A stretch of 64,000 nucleotides of DNA from Paracoccaceae bacterium. GTDB taxonomy: Bacteria; Pseudomonadota; Alphaproteobacteria; Rhodobacterales; Rhodobacteraceae. Position 1 is the stretch's first letter; each line of letters opens with the position of its first letter. This document shows, piece after piece, positions 35,984-45,398 of this stretch. The position numbers and the translations under genes were made by a program. A model generated the notes under the pieces. The model searched no databases. It saw only the letters and a list, made by a program, of their open reading frames with translations, and had not been told where the DNA came from. The stretch lies in NCBI GenBank assembly GCA_018607905.1, contig JABBAP010000054.1, positions 1-64,000 on the forward strand, read 5' to 3'.

Positions 35984-36982
35984 ATGACCATCAAAGTAGG
36001 CATCAACGGCTTTGGTCGCATCGGCCGCAACATCCTTCGCGCCATTTTTGAAAGCGGTCGCACCGATATCAAAGTGGTCGCGATCAACGATCTGACCCCT
36101 GTCGATAACTCGGCGTATCTGTTCAAATACGACAGCGTGCACAAGGTTTTCCCGGGCGAAGTATCGCACGCAGAAAACGCCATCATCATCAACGGCACGT
36201 CGATCCCCCTCACGGCACAGCGCGACCCCTCAAAACTCGATTGGGGCCACGTCGATATCGCGTTGGAGTGCACGGGTTTCTTCAAAGGCCACGACAAAGC
36301 GCAGATGTATCTAACAGCGGGCGCAAAACGCGTGCTGGTGTCTGCCCCAGGCAAAGGTGCTGATAAAACAATCGTTTACGGCGTGAACCACGACAGCCTA
36401 ACAGCGGACGATATCATCGTCTCCAACGCCTCTTGCACCACAAATTGTCTCGCTCCGATGGCCAAAGTCATCAACGACACATTCGGCATCGAAGACGGCC
36501 TCATCACCACAATTCATGCTTACACAGGCAGCCAACCCACGCTTGATCGGGGCAACAAGAACTGGGAACGGGGCCGCGCCGCCGCTGTTTCTATGGTCCC
36601 CACCACAACGGGCGCTGCCAAAGCCGTTGACCTCGTGTTGCCAGAACTTAATGGCAAGTTGAACGGCGTCGCGATCCGCGTGCCAACCCCAAACGTGTCC
36701 TGCACAGATTTCAAATTCAACACCACCAAAGACCTGAGCGTTGAGGCGATCAACGAGGCGATCATTGCCGCTGCAAACGGCCCGATGAAAGGCATCCTCG
36801 GTGTTGAAAGCCTACCGCTGGTGTCGATTGATCTTAACCACGACCCACGCTCCTCCATCGTCGCGACAGAGGAAACCCAAGTCCAAGGCCGCATGGGCCG
36901 CATCCTGTCGTGGTACGACAACGAATGGGGCTTTTCCAACCGCATGGCCGACACCGCCGTTGCGATGGGCAAACTGCTGTAA
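35984..36982 (+). CDS. gap: Glyceraldehyde-3-phosphate dehydrogenase
   Basis: 332 residues. N-terminal Rossmann motif INGFGRIGRN, Asp36 in INDL indicating NAD preference, and the active-site SNASCTTNC with Cys151. It interconverts glyceraldehyde-3-phosphate and 1,3-bisphosphoglycerate. A GTTA-NCGN-TAAC palindrome lies just upstream, and its terminator is embedded in the convergent oxygenase gene. Confidence 0.97.
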   Translation: MTIKVGINGFGRIGRNILRAIFESGRTDIKVVAINDLTPVDNSAYLFKYDSVHKVFPGEVSHAENAIIINGTSIPLTAQRDPSKLDWGHVDIALECTGFFKGHDKAQMYLTAGAKRVLVSAPGKGADKTIVYGVNHDSLTADDIIVSNASCTTNCLAPMAKVINDTFGIEDGLITTIHAYTGSQPTLDRGNKNWERGRAAAVSMVPTTTGAAKAVDLVLPELNGKLNGVAIRVPTPNVSCTDFKFNTTKDLSVEAINEAIIAAANGPMKGILGVESLPLVSIDLNHDPRSSIVATEETQVQGRMGRILSWYDNEWGFSNRMADTAVAMGKLL

Positions 36983-36986
36983 CACG

Positions 36987-37826
36987 CTAATCAATATAGG
37001 TATCAGCGCGCAGCCCTGCCCGTTCATAATGAATGGGCAGGGCTTTTCCGTACAACTGCTTGCACCGCTCTGGTGTGGCAACCATGCCCGCCTCTTGAAC
37101 CCAAGACATGATCCCGACAAATCGCCGCCTGTCGCCGCGTAACGGCGCGACACGGTGTAACGAATATCGACCGCAAAAAATTTGCAAATCCCCCGGCTCA
37201 AGATTGATCGACGTCACCTGATCTGATGTTCCGTTAAGCACTTTGGCAACCTCATCGAAGTTTTCGTCCCCTTGGCGAATGTTGGGCGCATATTCAAACG
37301 CCCCCCCTTCCTCGGCATTTTGGATCGCGACAGTCACCGTGAAATTGTTGGTATCAAAATGCCACGGAAACCCATTGCCCGCTTCAGCCATGTTCACAAT
37401 CACATCCGCCAATGGGTCCGCATAGGGAAAGAACCGATCCTCCTGCAAACTATCCTGAATGAACAGACCAAATGCACCGTCCGCATAGATCGTGCGCAGC
37501 GGCCCTTCCTGCTGAAAATTATCGGCAGGGATAAACGTGTTGGATCGATCAAAAAACTGACGGCGCGGATCTTCTGGCGGAAGACTTGGATCATCTGGCG
37601 TGAAATACGCGTTTGTTCGGTTAAAGGATCGAAACCCGCAATCGGAAACACCCTCTGCCTCTGCCAACAGAGCTTCGATTCCATCTTTGGAAATCAACCC
37701 TTTGACAATAGCACACCCATCCTTTTGCAAGTCCGTGCGAACCGAAGACACCAGCGCGTCCCTCGCTGGGCCATTTTGGTGGATGGGATACCGTTCTAAA
37801 TCCAAAAGTGACTGTGCTGAATGCAT
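36987..37826 (-). CDS. Fe(II)/2-oxoglutarate oxygenase, HalD/BesD-like family
   Basis: 279 residues with a cupin-type oxygenase core: PWHFDTNNF with His156 and Asp158, and HRVAPLRGDRRRF with the second metal His224 and a downstream Arg for 2-oxoglutarate. The N-terminal region (RSNTFIPADNFQQEGPL) resembles the HalD/BesD group, some members of which chlorinate free amino acids. Those halogenases replace the metal Asp by Gly, whereas Asp158 is present here, so hydroxylation is expected. The substrate is unknown. It stands alone, convergent with gap. Confidence 0.72.
   Translation of the reverse strand: MHSAQSLLDLERYPIHQNGPARDALVSSVRTDLQKDGCAIVKGLISKDGIEALLAEAEGVSDCGFRSFNRTNAYFTPDDPSLPPEDPRRQFFDRSNTFIPADNFQQEGPLRTIYADGAFGLFIQDSLQEDRFFPYADPLADVIVNMAEAGNGFPWHFDTNNFTVTVAIQNAEEGGAFEYAPNIRQGDENFDEVAKVLNGTSDQVTSINLEPGDLQIFCGRYSLHRVAPLRGDRRRFVGIMSWVQEAGMVATPERCKQLYGKALPIHYERAGLRADTYID
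37012..37047 (+). terminator. gap terminator inside the convergent oxygenase coding region
   Basis: AGCCCTGCCC (37012-37021) pairs with GGGCAGGGCT (37035-37044). TTCAT and ATGAA extend the stem inside, and TTTT follows. It lies 30 bases past the gap stop but within the last codons of the minus-strand oxygenase gene. Confidence 0.75.
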
Positions 37827-37916
37827 GGCGTCCTCCGTCTAATCCTCCCAACAGCGTAATCCTGCTAACAGCACAAACTACCACAGCCACGACATCAAAT
37901 TCGACGCAAACAGACC

Positions 37917-38654
37917 CTAAACCTTAAAACCCGCTTCTTCCATCAACCGATTGGAGGCTGGTTCGATGATCTCTTCCAGCTGTTTTGTAAACGCGGCCGT
38001 ATCCAATTCGGCCCCGCTTACAGGCTGGATCGTGGGCAAAAATTCCAGCACGGCAAGCCCGGGTTTGCGATAAATCCCGTGGCGCGGCCAAAACACACCC
38101 ACGTTGGTCGCCGTGGGCACAACGGGTTGCCCCGTCTGTTGGTGCAATACCGCAGCCCCCACTTTGTACGGTAAATGCGCCCCCGCAGCCACGCGCGTGC
38201 CTTGGGGGAAAATAATCAATTGCCCTGGCAATGCCTTGCCCGATGTCACATCCTCAACCATCTTTTTAATCGCAGCGCCGCGTTTGCCACGTTCCACAGG
38301 CACACAGCCAATTTTCTGGCCAAACCAGCCCAAAATCGGCGCATACTTCAACACGGCTTTCATGATAAACTTGGGGCGCGGCACCGCAGACACGATCATG
38401 ATGATATCAAAAAAGCTCTGGTGTTTGGACGCAACCAGCACTTCATCCGACGGCACTTCGCCGCGAATTTCGGATTTCAGCCCAACCATCCAAGACGCCG
38501 TCCAACGCACCCAATTGCAATAGGCGTGCACCGCGTGAAACGCATAATCGTTGTTAATAATCGTGCGCGGAATGTAATACAGCGCCATCACAAACATTGC
38601 CAAATACATCTGCCCGATAAAAAACAGGCTGCGAAGCCATTGAATTGCATACAT
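37917..38654 (-). CDS. plsC: 1-acyl-sn-glycerol-3-phosphate acyltransferase
   Basis: 245 residues from ATG 38654, sharing one base with the ftsX stop (TAATG). An N-terminal membrane helix is followed by the HX4D acyltransferase motif KHQSFFD (His78, Asp83) and FPQGTR, the second conserved block. It makes phosphatidate from lysophosphatidate. Linkage to ftsEX is common in Rhodobacteraceae. Confidence 0.92.
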   Translation of the reverse strand: MYAIQWLRSLFFIGQMYLAMFVMALYYIPRTIINNDYAFHAVHAYCNWVRWTASWMVGLKSEIRGEVPSDEVLVASKHQSFFDIIMIVSAVPRPKFIMKAVLKYAPILGWFGQKIGCVPVERGKRGAAIKKMVEDVTSGKALPGQLIIFPQGTRVAAGAHLPYKVGAAVLHQQTGQPVVPTATNVGVFWPRHGIYRKPGLAVLEFLPTIQPVSGAELDTAAFTKQLEEIIEPASNRLMEEAGFKV

Positions 38655-39556
38655 TAACTTAACCTCGACAATGTTCGAAACGCGGCCCAGCGTGTGGCCC
38701 AAAATGCGACGCAGGCCGCAAGCGGCGGAATAAGCAGCGGCAAAATCCAGTGCCAGCCTTTAAACCCAAGCCCTGTCAGAAACGCGCCCTCTTCGGCAGC
38801 GGCGGGCATAAACAACACGCCGATGATTGCCAAACCCGTGCCAACACAGGCCCCGATCAATGCGCGCAATGTAAATCGGCGCACAAATGCGCGCGCAATG
38901 TACACATCACGCGCTCCGATCAAACGCAGCACGCTGATCACTTGCCCGTTTGCCGCAAGCGCAGATTGCGCCGCCAGCGTGATCATCGCCGCCGTTGATC
39001 CTGCGATCAACAGCATGGAAACCACCCCCAAAATACGCAACCGCATCGCCGCATTGACCAGCGGACGCCGCCACCGCGTGTGATCATCCAGCACCGCACC
39101 GGGCGCTTCTGCCGCCAAACGCAGCTTTAATCCTGCCGCATCAGGCCCTCGGCCTTCTTCCAGCACTTCGATCAAACGGGGCACTGGCAACGTATCGAGC
39201 GGCAGGTCAGGGCCAAACCACGGTTCCAGTAATTTGCGCTGTTCGGCGTCCGACATCACCCGCGCACTGCTAATTCCAGGCGTCGTGCGCAAAACCTCAA
39301 GAACGGCTTCGGATTGCGCGGCCATCTGGCCCTCGGGCGCAGAAATACGGATCGTCGATGTGCGCGCCAACTCCGCATCCCACCGCGCCGCCAAGCGGCC
39401 TGTTGCCAAGGATAACGCCAGCGCAAACACTGCCAAAAACGCCATCGACGCCGCGGTAAACGAGGTGAGCCGCGCGGTAAATCCGCTGGGCGGCACCACG
39501 CGGTCCGCATTGCCGTCGCCGTTGAAAATATCCATCAAGCTGCGCAAACGCTCCAT
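38654..39556 (-). CDS. ftsX: Cell division ABC transporter permease FtsX
   Basis: 300 residues from ATG 39556 (TGATG overlap with ftsE; GTG 39559 also possible). Four membrane helices with a large loop after the first, as in FtsX. The RLIGARDVYIARAFVRRFTLRALIGA segment in the C-terminal half is typical. With FtsE it forms a divisome complex that activates peptidoglycan hydrolases at the septum. Confidence 0.88.
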   Translation of the reverse strand: MERLRSLMDIFNGDGNADRVVPPSGFTARLTSFTAASMAFLAVFALALSLATGRLAARWDAELARTSTIRISAPEGQMAAQSEAVLEVLRTTPGISSARVMSDAEQRKLLEPWFGPDLPLDTLPVPRLIEVLEEGRGPDAAGLKLRLAAEAPGAVLDDHTRWRRPLVNAAMRLRILGVVSMLLIAGSTAAMITLAAQSALAANGQVISVLRLIGARDVYIARAFVRRFTLRALIGACVGTGLAIIGVLFMPAAAEEGAFLTGLGFKGWHWILPLLIPPLAACVAFWATRWAAFRTLSRLS

Positions 39557-40233
39557 CACAAATCCGCCCCCGCCAGTTGCAGCTTTGAATTGCTGATGCG
39601 CAGAACGCGCGCTGAAACTTCGGATTTCACGGTGCGGATCAGGTTCAAATCATGGGTCGCGATCAGGATCGTTTTGCCCATTTTGTTCAATTCCACCAAC
39701 AACGCCAACAACCGCTGCGCCATTTCCCAATCCACGTTGCCTGTTGGTTCATCTGCCAAAATCAGGTCAGGCGACATGATGATCGCACGCGCCAAAGCGG
39801 CACGCTGGCGTTCTCCACCAGACAATTCGGGCGGCAACGCATCGCCGCGTTCTGTCAAACCAACCCAGCCCAGCAAATCATCCACATTCGAGGGATGCAA
39901 ATCATCATCGCGCCCCGAAACCGCCAGCGGCAGCGCCAGATTTTCGCGCACAGACAGGTGATCCAAGAACTGACAATTCTGATGCACCACACCGATACGG
40001 CGGCGCACCCGCGCAATGTCATCGCGGGTCATTGCCCGCACATCTTGTTCGAAAACACGCACCATTCCCGTGGTTGGCAGCAATGCCTGATAGCACAAAT
40101 TCAACAAAGTCGTCTTCCCAGACCCCGACGGCCCTGTCAGAAAATGGAACGATCCTGGTTGCAATTGCAACGTCATTTCGCTCAGTATTTCGCGCCCACC
40201 ATAGGTGAAACCCGCATTTTTCAGCTCGATCAA
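39556..40233 (-). CDS. ftsE: Cell division ATP-binding protein FtsE
   Basis: 225 residues if it starts at TTG 40233, which gives the normal FtsE length and has GGAG six bases upstream. The only nearby ATG (about 40250) is out of frame and closes at once, so the rare TTG start seems real. Walker A GPSGSGKT at 34-41, LSGGERQR signature, Walker B LILADEPTGNVD, and FtsE-type GVVHQNCQFLDHLSV are present. A weak initiator codon may hold its level down. Confidence 0.93.
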   Translation of the reverse strand: MIELKNAGFTYGGREILSEMTLQLQPGSFHFLTGPSGSGKTTLLNLCYQALLPTTGMVRVFEQDVRAMTRDDIARVRRRIGVVHQNCQFLDHLSVRENLALPLAVSGRDDDLHPSNVDDLLGWVGLTERGDALPPELSGGERQRAALARAIIMSPDLILADEPTGNVDWEMAQRLLALLVELNKMGKTILIATHDLNLIRTVKSEVSARVLRISNSKLQLAGADL

Positions 40234-40388
40234 GGTCTTCTCCGCTTCATGCTTAACGCCTCGTTTTTCATCTTTTCGCGCATCACACACAAACATGCAA
40301 TCTTTACAAAATAGAACAGATGCTTGGAAAGGCGGTGATCCGCCGCTAAAACTATAAAAAAGACTGATTCGCTATGGGTGGATTGGCG

Positions 40389-40394
40389 TATAAT
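40389..40394 (+). promoter_or_regulatory. Probable -10 box of the zinc-ribbon gene
   Basis: TATAAT at 40389-40394, 20 bases before the ATG; no good -35 is seen. It lies in the 181-base divergent region with ftsE, which holds no other gene. Confidence 0.4.
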
Positions 40395-40414
40395 AAAACG
40401 AGCGAGAGGGTGCC

Positions 40415-42139
40415 ATGCGAATAGTATGCCCAAGATGTGTCGCGCAGTACGAAGTAGATGAGAGTTCTATCCCACAAACTGGCCGAGAGGTGCAGTGTGC
40501 GAATTGTGAAAACATCTGGTTCCAAGATTATATCGAAATGCTCCCCACTTCGGTGGACGAAGACGTTGACGCTATCCAAGACGAAGATCGCGGCGTGTTT
40601 GATGATCTCGACGGGAAATCAGACACCAACTTTTACTCCAATCGCGGCGCTGGCCCAGACGACGATGATTTTGAATCGTTTGATGATGATGCAGACGACA
40701 CGGATGCGCCAACCGATCTTACGTCATATGAACCAGATGACTTTGACGAAGACGACGACGCACCCGCCACAAACATCCCCGTTCCACCCGTAGATCCAGA
40801 TGTACTCGATGTGCTGCGCTCCGAAGCGGCGTTTTCCTCTGCCCGCGATCAAATTGATGCTGCGACAGCCGACGCGCTTGATGACGCGGACCAGCCGACA
40901 GACCCTGCTGATGTTGACGTCGATGAGCTATCCGCATTTCTTGATGCCCACAGCGCAGGCGACGCACCAGAACCTGACGACATCACAGAAAGCATTGCGG
41001 AAGACATCGCAGAAGATTCCGTTGAGTCCGCTGCTGACACGGATTCCGATCCGCTCGCCGATCTCGATGCGATCCGCAGCCAGTTGAACAATATCGGCGA
41101 TACAGAGCCAGAAATCGCCCCTGAATACACGCCAAATCTACCAGCGGATGATCCAATTGAATCTGCGCCAGATGTGCTTGATGACGATGTGGGAACAGCA
41201 TTCGAAGAGCCAAACGACGTTGTTGACGCAAAAGAAGAAGAGCCTGTTGAAACGGCCTTTGTCGCAGACGAGCCAGAATACGATGACGATTTTGACACCG
41301 CCGCGTTAACGGCTGCGCTCGATATCGGCGGCCAAGATCGCCCTGAGCTGGATGATGATTTTGACGACGAAGACGATGGCCCACGCCACGCCTACCGCGC
41401 CGACGGGATCACACCGCCAGATGGATCTGAACTGGAAGAAGAGCCAGAAGACGAAATAGACAACGATCTGTCCGCCGCGCTGAAGACCGCAGCTGAACCC
41501 GCCAAAGATGAAGATGTGCAAGACCTCGATGGGGTTGAGGACGACGCGCAAGACGACGACACCACTCCGCCAATCGCAGCCGTTGCCGCAACCGCAGCCG
41601 CCACAATTGGAATGACCCGTCCCCGCTCCAAAGGCGGCCGAGCGCGAGCGCGAGCGCTACCTGGAACCGATGTGGCACCTGAAAAAATCGAAACCCCGTC
41701 AGAAGAATTATCTGCAACAATAGCGGATGCCGTTCAAGATGCGCCAAAAGAAATCGAGCCTGATATCACGCCCGAAGACCTAGAGGCAGCGGTCGACACA
41801 TCCCGCCAAGCAGCCCCGTCGCGGCGTCCAAAAACGGAACGCAAAGCCATGCTTCCAGACGTCGAGGAACTCGATGCGTCGCTGCGATCTGATGGCGAGG
41901 AACCGCGACGTCGGGATCGCGAAATGATGGATGCCCACGAAGACGAACTGGCAAATACAGGCAAAGGCGGCTTCCGCCGCGCTTTCATCTGGACGCTGTT
42001 CATCATCATTTTGTTGATCGCGCTCTACGTTTTGCGCCCGCAACTCGTGGCAATGCTGCCCGCCGCCGCAATCGTCCTCGATCCCTACGCCGGCGCAATC
42101 GACGCTGTGCGCGGATTGATCAACGGCATTTTAGGCTAG
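40415..42139 (+). CDS. MJ0042-type zinc-ribbon membrane protein with a very acidic linker
   Basis: 574 residues from ATG 40415 (GAGAGGG upstream). The N-terminal zinc ribbon has CPRC at 5-8 and CANC at 28-31. Residues about 45-400 are extremely rich in Asp and Glu and must be disordered. A single membrane helix lies near 524-541 (LFIIILLIALYVL), with a short periplasmic end. Similar proteins sit divergent from ftsE in Rhodobacteraceae. Its role is unknown; division or envelope linkage is inferred from position. Confidence 0.85.
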   Translation: MRIVCPRCVAQYEVDESSIPQTGREVQCANCENIWFQDYIEMLPTSVDEDVDAIQDEDRGVFDDLDGKSDTNFYSNRGAGPDDDDFESFDDDADDTDAPTDLTSYEPDDFDEDDDAPATNIPVPPVDPDVLDVLRSEAAFSSARDQIDAATADALDDADQPTDPADVDVDELSAFLDAHSAGDAPEPDDITESIAEDIAEDSVESAADTDSDPLADLDAIRSQLNNIGDTEPEIAPEYTPNLPADDPIESAPDVLDDDVGTAFEEPNDVVDAKEEEPVETAFVADEPEYDDDFDTAALTAALDIGGQDRPELDDDFDDEDDGPRHAYRADGITPPDGSELEEEPEDEIDNDLSAALKTAAEPAKDEDVQDLDGVEDDAQDDDTTPPIAAVAATAAATIGMTRPRSKGGRARARALPGTDVAPEKIETPSEELSATIADAVQDAPKEIEPDITPEDLEAAVDTSRQAAPSRRPKTERKAMLPDVEELDASLRSDGEEPRRRDREMMDAHEDELANTGKGGFRRAFIWTLFIIILLIALYVLRPQLVAMLPAAAIVLDPYAGAIDAVRGLINGILG

Positions 42140-42144
42140 CAAAA

Positions 42145-42169
42145 TTTGGGCGGTGTTTTACCGCCCAAA
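42145..42169. terminator. Hairpin between the convergent zinc-ribbon and DUF1203 genes
   Basis: TTTGGGCGGT, loop GTTTT, ACCGCCCAAA: a perfect 10-base-pair stem, placed to serve both genes; the T tract is poor. Confidence 0.65.
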
Positions 42170-42180
42170 CCTGACATATT

Positions 42181-42648
42181 CTAAACCCGCGTTGCCTTGG
42201 CCGCGAAACATCCGCGTTGCGCGTAATGCACATGCGCATACTCGATTTGATCATCCGCAAAAAGCGCATCCAACCGCGCGGCCAAATCTGTACCCGCAAC
42301 GACATCCGCCTCGTGGATGCAATGCGCACCATCAAATCCCCGCACAGACAACATGCGAACGGACAAAACGTCTGGCACTTCGTCCACCTCGGGCGTCGCT
42401 TGCGTCGCGCCTTCGCTGACGTAAATCGCATGGCGGGAGCGATAGGGGCTGGCGGCAGGCTGGTGTTCGTAATTCACCAAAACAACGCGTTCGCCGATTT
42501 CTGCATCCACCAATCGCACGCGGCACGGCGCACTCGGCTTTTGCGTAACCTCGTGGATTTGCGCGTTGTTTGCGTGCAACTCCGCTGCATCCATTGTAAA
42601 ATATTTTTGGTAATCCCCTTCGGGCAGCGCGTGAATTTGAAATGACAT
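42181..42648 (-). CDS. DUF1203 family protein
   Basis: 155 residues with AAAGGATC upstream of ATG 42648. The DUF1203 core is clear: CRVRLVDAEIGERVVLVNYEHQ, SPYRSRHAIYV, MLSVRGFD and the C-terminal YAHVHYAQRGCFA. The fold and function are uncharacterised. It stands alone between convergent and co-oriented housekeeping genes. Confidence 0.88.
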   Translation of the reverse strand: MSFQIHALPEGDYQKYFTMDAAELHANNAQIHEVTQKPSAPCRVRLVDAEIGERVVLVNYEHQPAASPYRSRHAIYVSEGATQATPEVDEVPDVLSVRMLSVRGFDGAHCIHEADVVAGTDLAARLDALFADDQIEYAHVHYAQRGCFAAKATRV

Positions 42649-42725
42649 TTTCTGATCCTTTGTTTGGTTAGCTGTCCAAACAAATTACCCCGTCGCGTTT
42701 TCCCAAACGACCCGAACCTTGCTGG

Positions 42726-45368
42726 TTAAAATCTGTCTAGCAAACGCCGCAAATAATCCAACTCGATCATCGGGCGCGAGCGATCGCCAGAGCGTTTGCG
42801 GATTTCATCCATCACTTCACGCGAGCGACGGTATTGATCCTCGGTCGGGACCAGCCGTTCGTTCGTTTCCACATTGCCCCCTTGGGAAAGCGGACGCCCC
42901 AACGGATCACGTTGTTCGCCCTGCCGCTGACCGGGGTTCATGCCTTGCTGGCCCTGCTGTTGGGTTTGCGCTTGGCGCTGTGCCTCGCCCAACTGGCGCA
43001 TGCCTTCGCGCAACGCTTCCATCGCGTCCGCCTGATTGTCCAACGCACCCGAGGAATTGCCCTCTTCCAAATTCCGCTGCGCCTCTTCCATCTGGCGCTG
43101 CGCTTCTCCGAGGCTGTCTGCAAATTCATCGCCCCCATCCACACCGTTCTGGCCAAACTCGCTCTCTTGGCGCTCCAGCATATCGCGCAAGGCTTGTTGA
43201 CGCTGTGCCAACTGCCCAGGGGTCATGCGTTGCCCGCCTTGGCCTTGTCCCTGCTCGTTCTGCCCCTGCTGGTTGCCATGACCCTCTTGCTGGCCTTGCT
43301 GCTCGCCCTGACCCTGCTCACGCCCCTGCTGGTCGCCTTCACCCTGCTGCTGGCCTTGCTGGTCGCCTTGCTGCTGCTCACCCTGCTGCTGGTTCTGGTT
43401 GTATTGCTCCTGCAACTGGCGATACGTGTCATCCGCAAGGTCTTGCTGTTCGCGCAATGTATCGCCCAGCCCTTCCATCGCCTGCTGGTTCTCACCGCCC
43501 TGCCCGCTCTGGCTTTCGGTGACCTGCATGTTCTCCATCATCTGTTGCAACTGTTCCATCAGCTCTTGGGCTTCGGCCATCCGCCCCTGCTCCATCAGCT
43601 CTTGGATACGATCCATCATCTGCTGCAATTGATCCTGCGACATCTCTTGCGTTTCGCCATTTTCCGCCTGCTGACGATCAGGATTCTTGCGCTGTTCCTC
43701 GGCCAACTGGCGCATGTATTCGCGCGTCGCTTGGCGCAGCTCGTTCATCAATTCTTCGATTTCCTGCTGCGTCGCACCGTTCTTCATCGCCTCAGACAAC
43801 CGCTCTTGTGCGCGTTTCAACCGTTCCCGTGCATCCGCCAAATCGCCGTCTTCAATCAACAGCGCCGCTTTCCACAACAACTCCGCCACTTCATCACGAA
43901 TTTCATCGCTTAGCGGCGCATCCGAATTATACTCCATCCGCCGCAGCGCCGTGCGGATTATCAAATACGGTTTCTCACCGCGCCGCTCAAACGCCACATC
44001 AGGTTGATGCGTGATCGCCTTCAGGATCATCGTGATGCGATCCGCATTGGCACGGTTCCACAGCAAATCACGGCGCTGTTCTGCTACCGCCGCCGCGAGC
44101 GTGTCAAAGAACCGCTTGCCCGGCATCGGCCCGACTTCTGGCACCACAACACCCGTCTGGCCCAACTCATCGCGCACAATCATCGTGATCGTCACGGGCA
44201 ACCCAGCCCAAGGATGATCTGCCAAATCCTCGATCAGCGTTTCCTCAAACGCTGTCGTTTTGCGCGTAAACGGCAACGGCAAATCCAGCTCAACAGTCTC
44301 ACGCGGCTCGGGTGCTAATTCCAGCCCATGGCGACGATCCACATTATCGAGCGCCAGTGAAATCGTCAACGTCCCGCCGACAACGCCGTAATCATCGCGC
44401 GCTTCAAACGGGATCTGCAACGCCCCTTGAATGGTTCGCGTAATCTCATCCGTTAAGGCTACTTTCGGGTCTTCGTCGTTGATCATCGCAATCTCAAACT
44501 GCGCATCGCTGCCTTGGGGCGGCGTCAACGCAATCGAACCTGTCTTCGCAACCTCGAACGTCGCTTCTGAAAAACCACCCTCGCCCACATTCAGCGGAAT
44601 AGCCTCGCCTTCAGAAACCGTCTCTGAAAACGCCACACCCTCGATATCGCCGTAAACCCGCAACGTCACCCGCGTACCCTCTGGCAGGTTCAGGGTCGTT
44701 CCGTTTTCCACATCATTCAAATAAACCGCAGGTTTGCCGGTATAGGCTGGCGGCTCTGCCCAGCCTTCCCAGCTTGGCCCGCTCGCTACCACAGGCGCAT
44801 CGGCCTGCAAGCTGTCGACAAGAGATTGCACAGGATCAGAGCGCCCAAACAGCACCGCCCCCGCAAACATTAAAACCGCAATCAGACGAAACGCCCACGG
44901 GTCGCGCTTGGACAGCCGCACATTGGGCACCGCCGCCTTTGATCCGCGCGCCAAAGCCGCCATCTTTTCCAAATGCCGCGCCCATAAAAACCGCGCACCC
45001 GCGTCGTTTGACCCAATCGAAAGCCCGTCTTCCAACGCCTCCAACGGGCGCCCCGGTAATGTCGCATCCAAGCGCACTTTGGCCTGCCCAATTGTCGGCC
45101 ACTCAAACGAGCGTACACCTTTGGCAAACAGCCACAAAAACCCGACCAGCCCCGCACCAACAACAGCAATTGCCGTGCCTTGCGACACGTTCAGCAACAG
45201 CCCAAACCGTGAAATTGCGAAAAACGTCATGATCCACGCGATCAACGGCCAGAAACTGCGCGCGCTGCGTTCCACAAACAACGAAGCACGGGTCATCCGC
45301 AGCCGCCATTTCAGCGACCGCATCGCCTGACGGGTCAGCTTACCAGTATCAGTTTCATATTCAGCCAT
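42726..45368 (-). CDS. TIGR02302/DUF4175 family membrane protein with Gln-rich tail
   Basis: 880 residues. Two or three N-terminal membrane helices (about 35-85 and 150-175), a large extracytoplasmic Ig-like region, then from residue 500 a long coiled-coil of Gln/Glu/Met-rich helices containing a tandem QGEQQGQ-type low-complexity run (about 650-720). The family is alphaproteobacterial and lies beside lysA; its function is unknown, with an envelope role likely from topology. The Gln repeats are coded by CAG/CAA-type triplets and produce long false frames on the other strand. Confidence 0.88.
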   Translation of the reverse strand: MAEYETDTGKLTRQAMRSLKWRLRMTRASLFVERSARSFWPLIAWIMTFFAISRFGLLLNVSQGTAIAVVGAGLVGFLWLFAKGVRSFEWPTIGQAKVRLDATLPGRPLEALEDGLSIGSNDAGARFLWARHLEKMAALARGSKAAVPNVRLSKRDPWAFRLIAVLMFAGAVLFGRSDPVQSLVDSLQADAPVVASGPSWEGWAEPPAYTGKPAVYLNDVENGTTLNLPEGTRVTLRVYGDIEGVAFSETVSEGEAIPLNVGEGGFSEATFEVAKTGSIALTPPQGSDAQFEIAMINDEDPKVALTDEITRTIQGALQIPFEARDDYGVVGGTLTISLALDNVDRRHGLELAPEPRETVELDLPLPFTRKTTAFEETLIEDLADHPWAGLPVTITMIVRDELGQTGVVVPEVGPMPGKRFFDTLAAAVAEQRRDLLWNRANADRITMILKAITHQPDVAFERRGEKPYLIIRTALRRMEYNSDAPLSDEIRDEVAELLWKAALLIEDGDLADARERLKRAQERLSEAMKNGATQQEIEELMNELRQATREYMRQLAEEQRKNPDRQQAENGETQEMSQDQLQQMMDRIQELMEQGRMAEAQELMEQLQQMMENMQVTESQSGQGGENQQAMEGLGDTLREQQDLADDTYRQLQEQYNQNQQQGEQQQGDQQGQQQGEGDQQGREQGQGEQQGQQEGHGNQQGQNEQGQGQGGQRMTPGQLAQRQQALRDMLERQESEFGQNGVDGGDEFADSLGEAQRQMEEAQRNLEEGNSSGALDNQADAMEALREGMRQLGEAQRQAQTQQQGQQGMNPGQRQGEQRDPLGRPLSQGGNVETNERLVPTEDQYRRSREVMDEIRKRSGDRSRPMIELDYLRRLLDRF

Positions 45369-45398
45369 AAGGCCTCGCGGGGCTACGCAGTGGCAAGA

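Noticed and set aside
43250-43420. Repetitive CTGCTGG-type DNA that could suggest a repeat array or CRISPR
   Set aside because: The units are irregular, in frame, and code for the Gln-rich tail of the TIGR02302 protein. There are no spacers.
42834-43913. Leu-rich 359-residue frame opposite the TIGR02302 gene
   Set aside because: It is the complement of Gln/Glu-rich repeats and has Leu-Leu-Ala runs that reflect that bias only.
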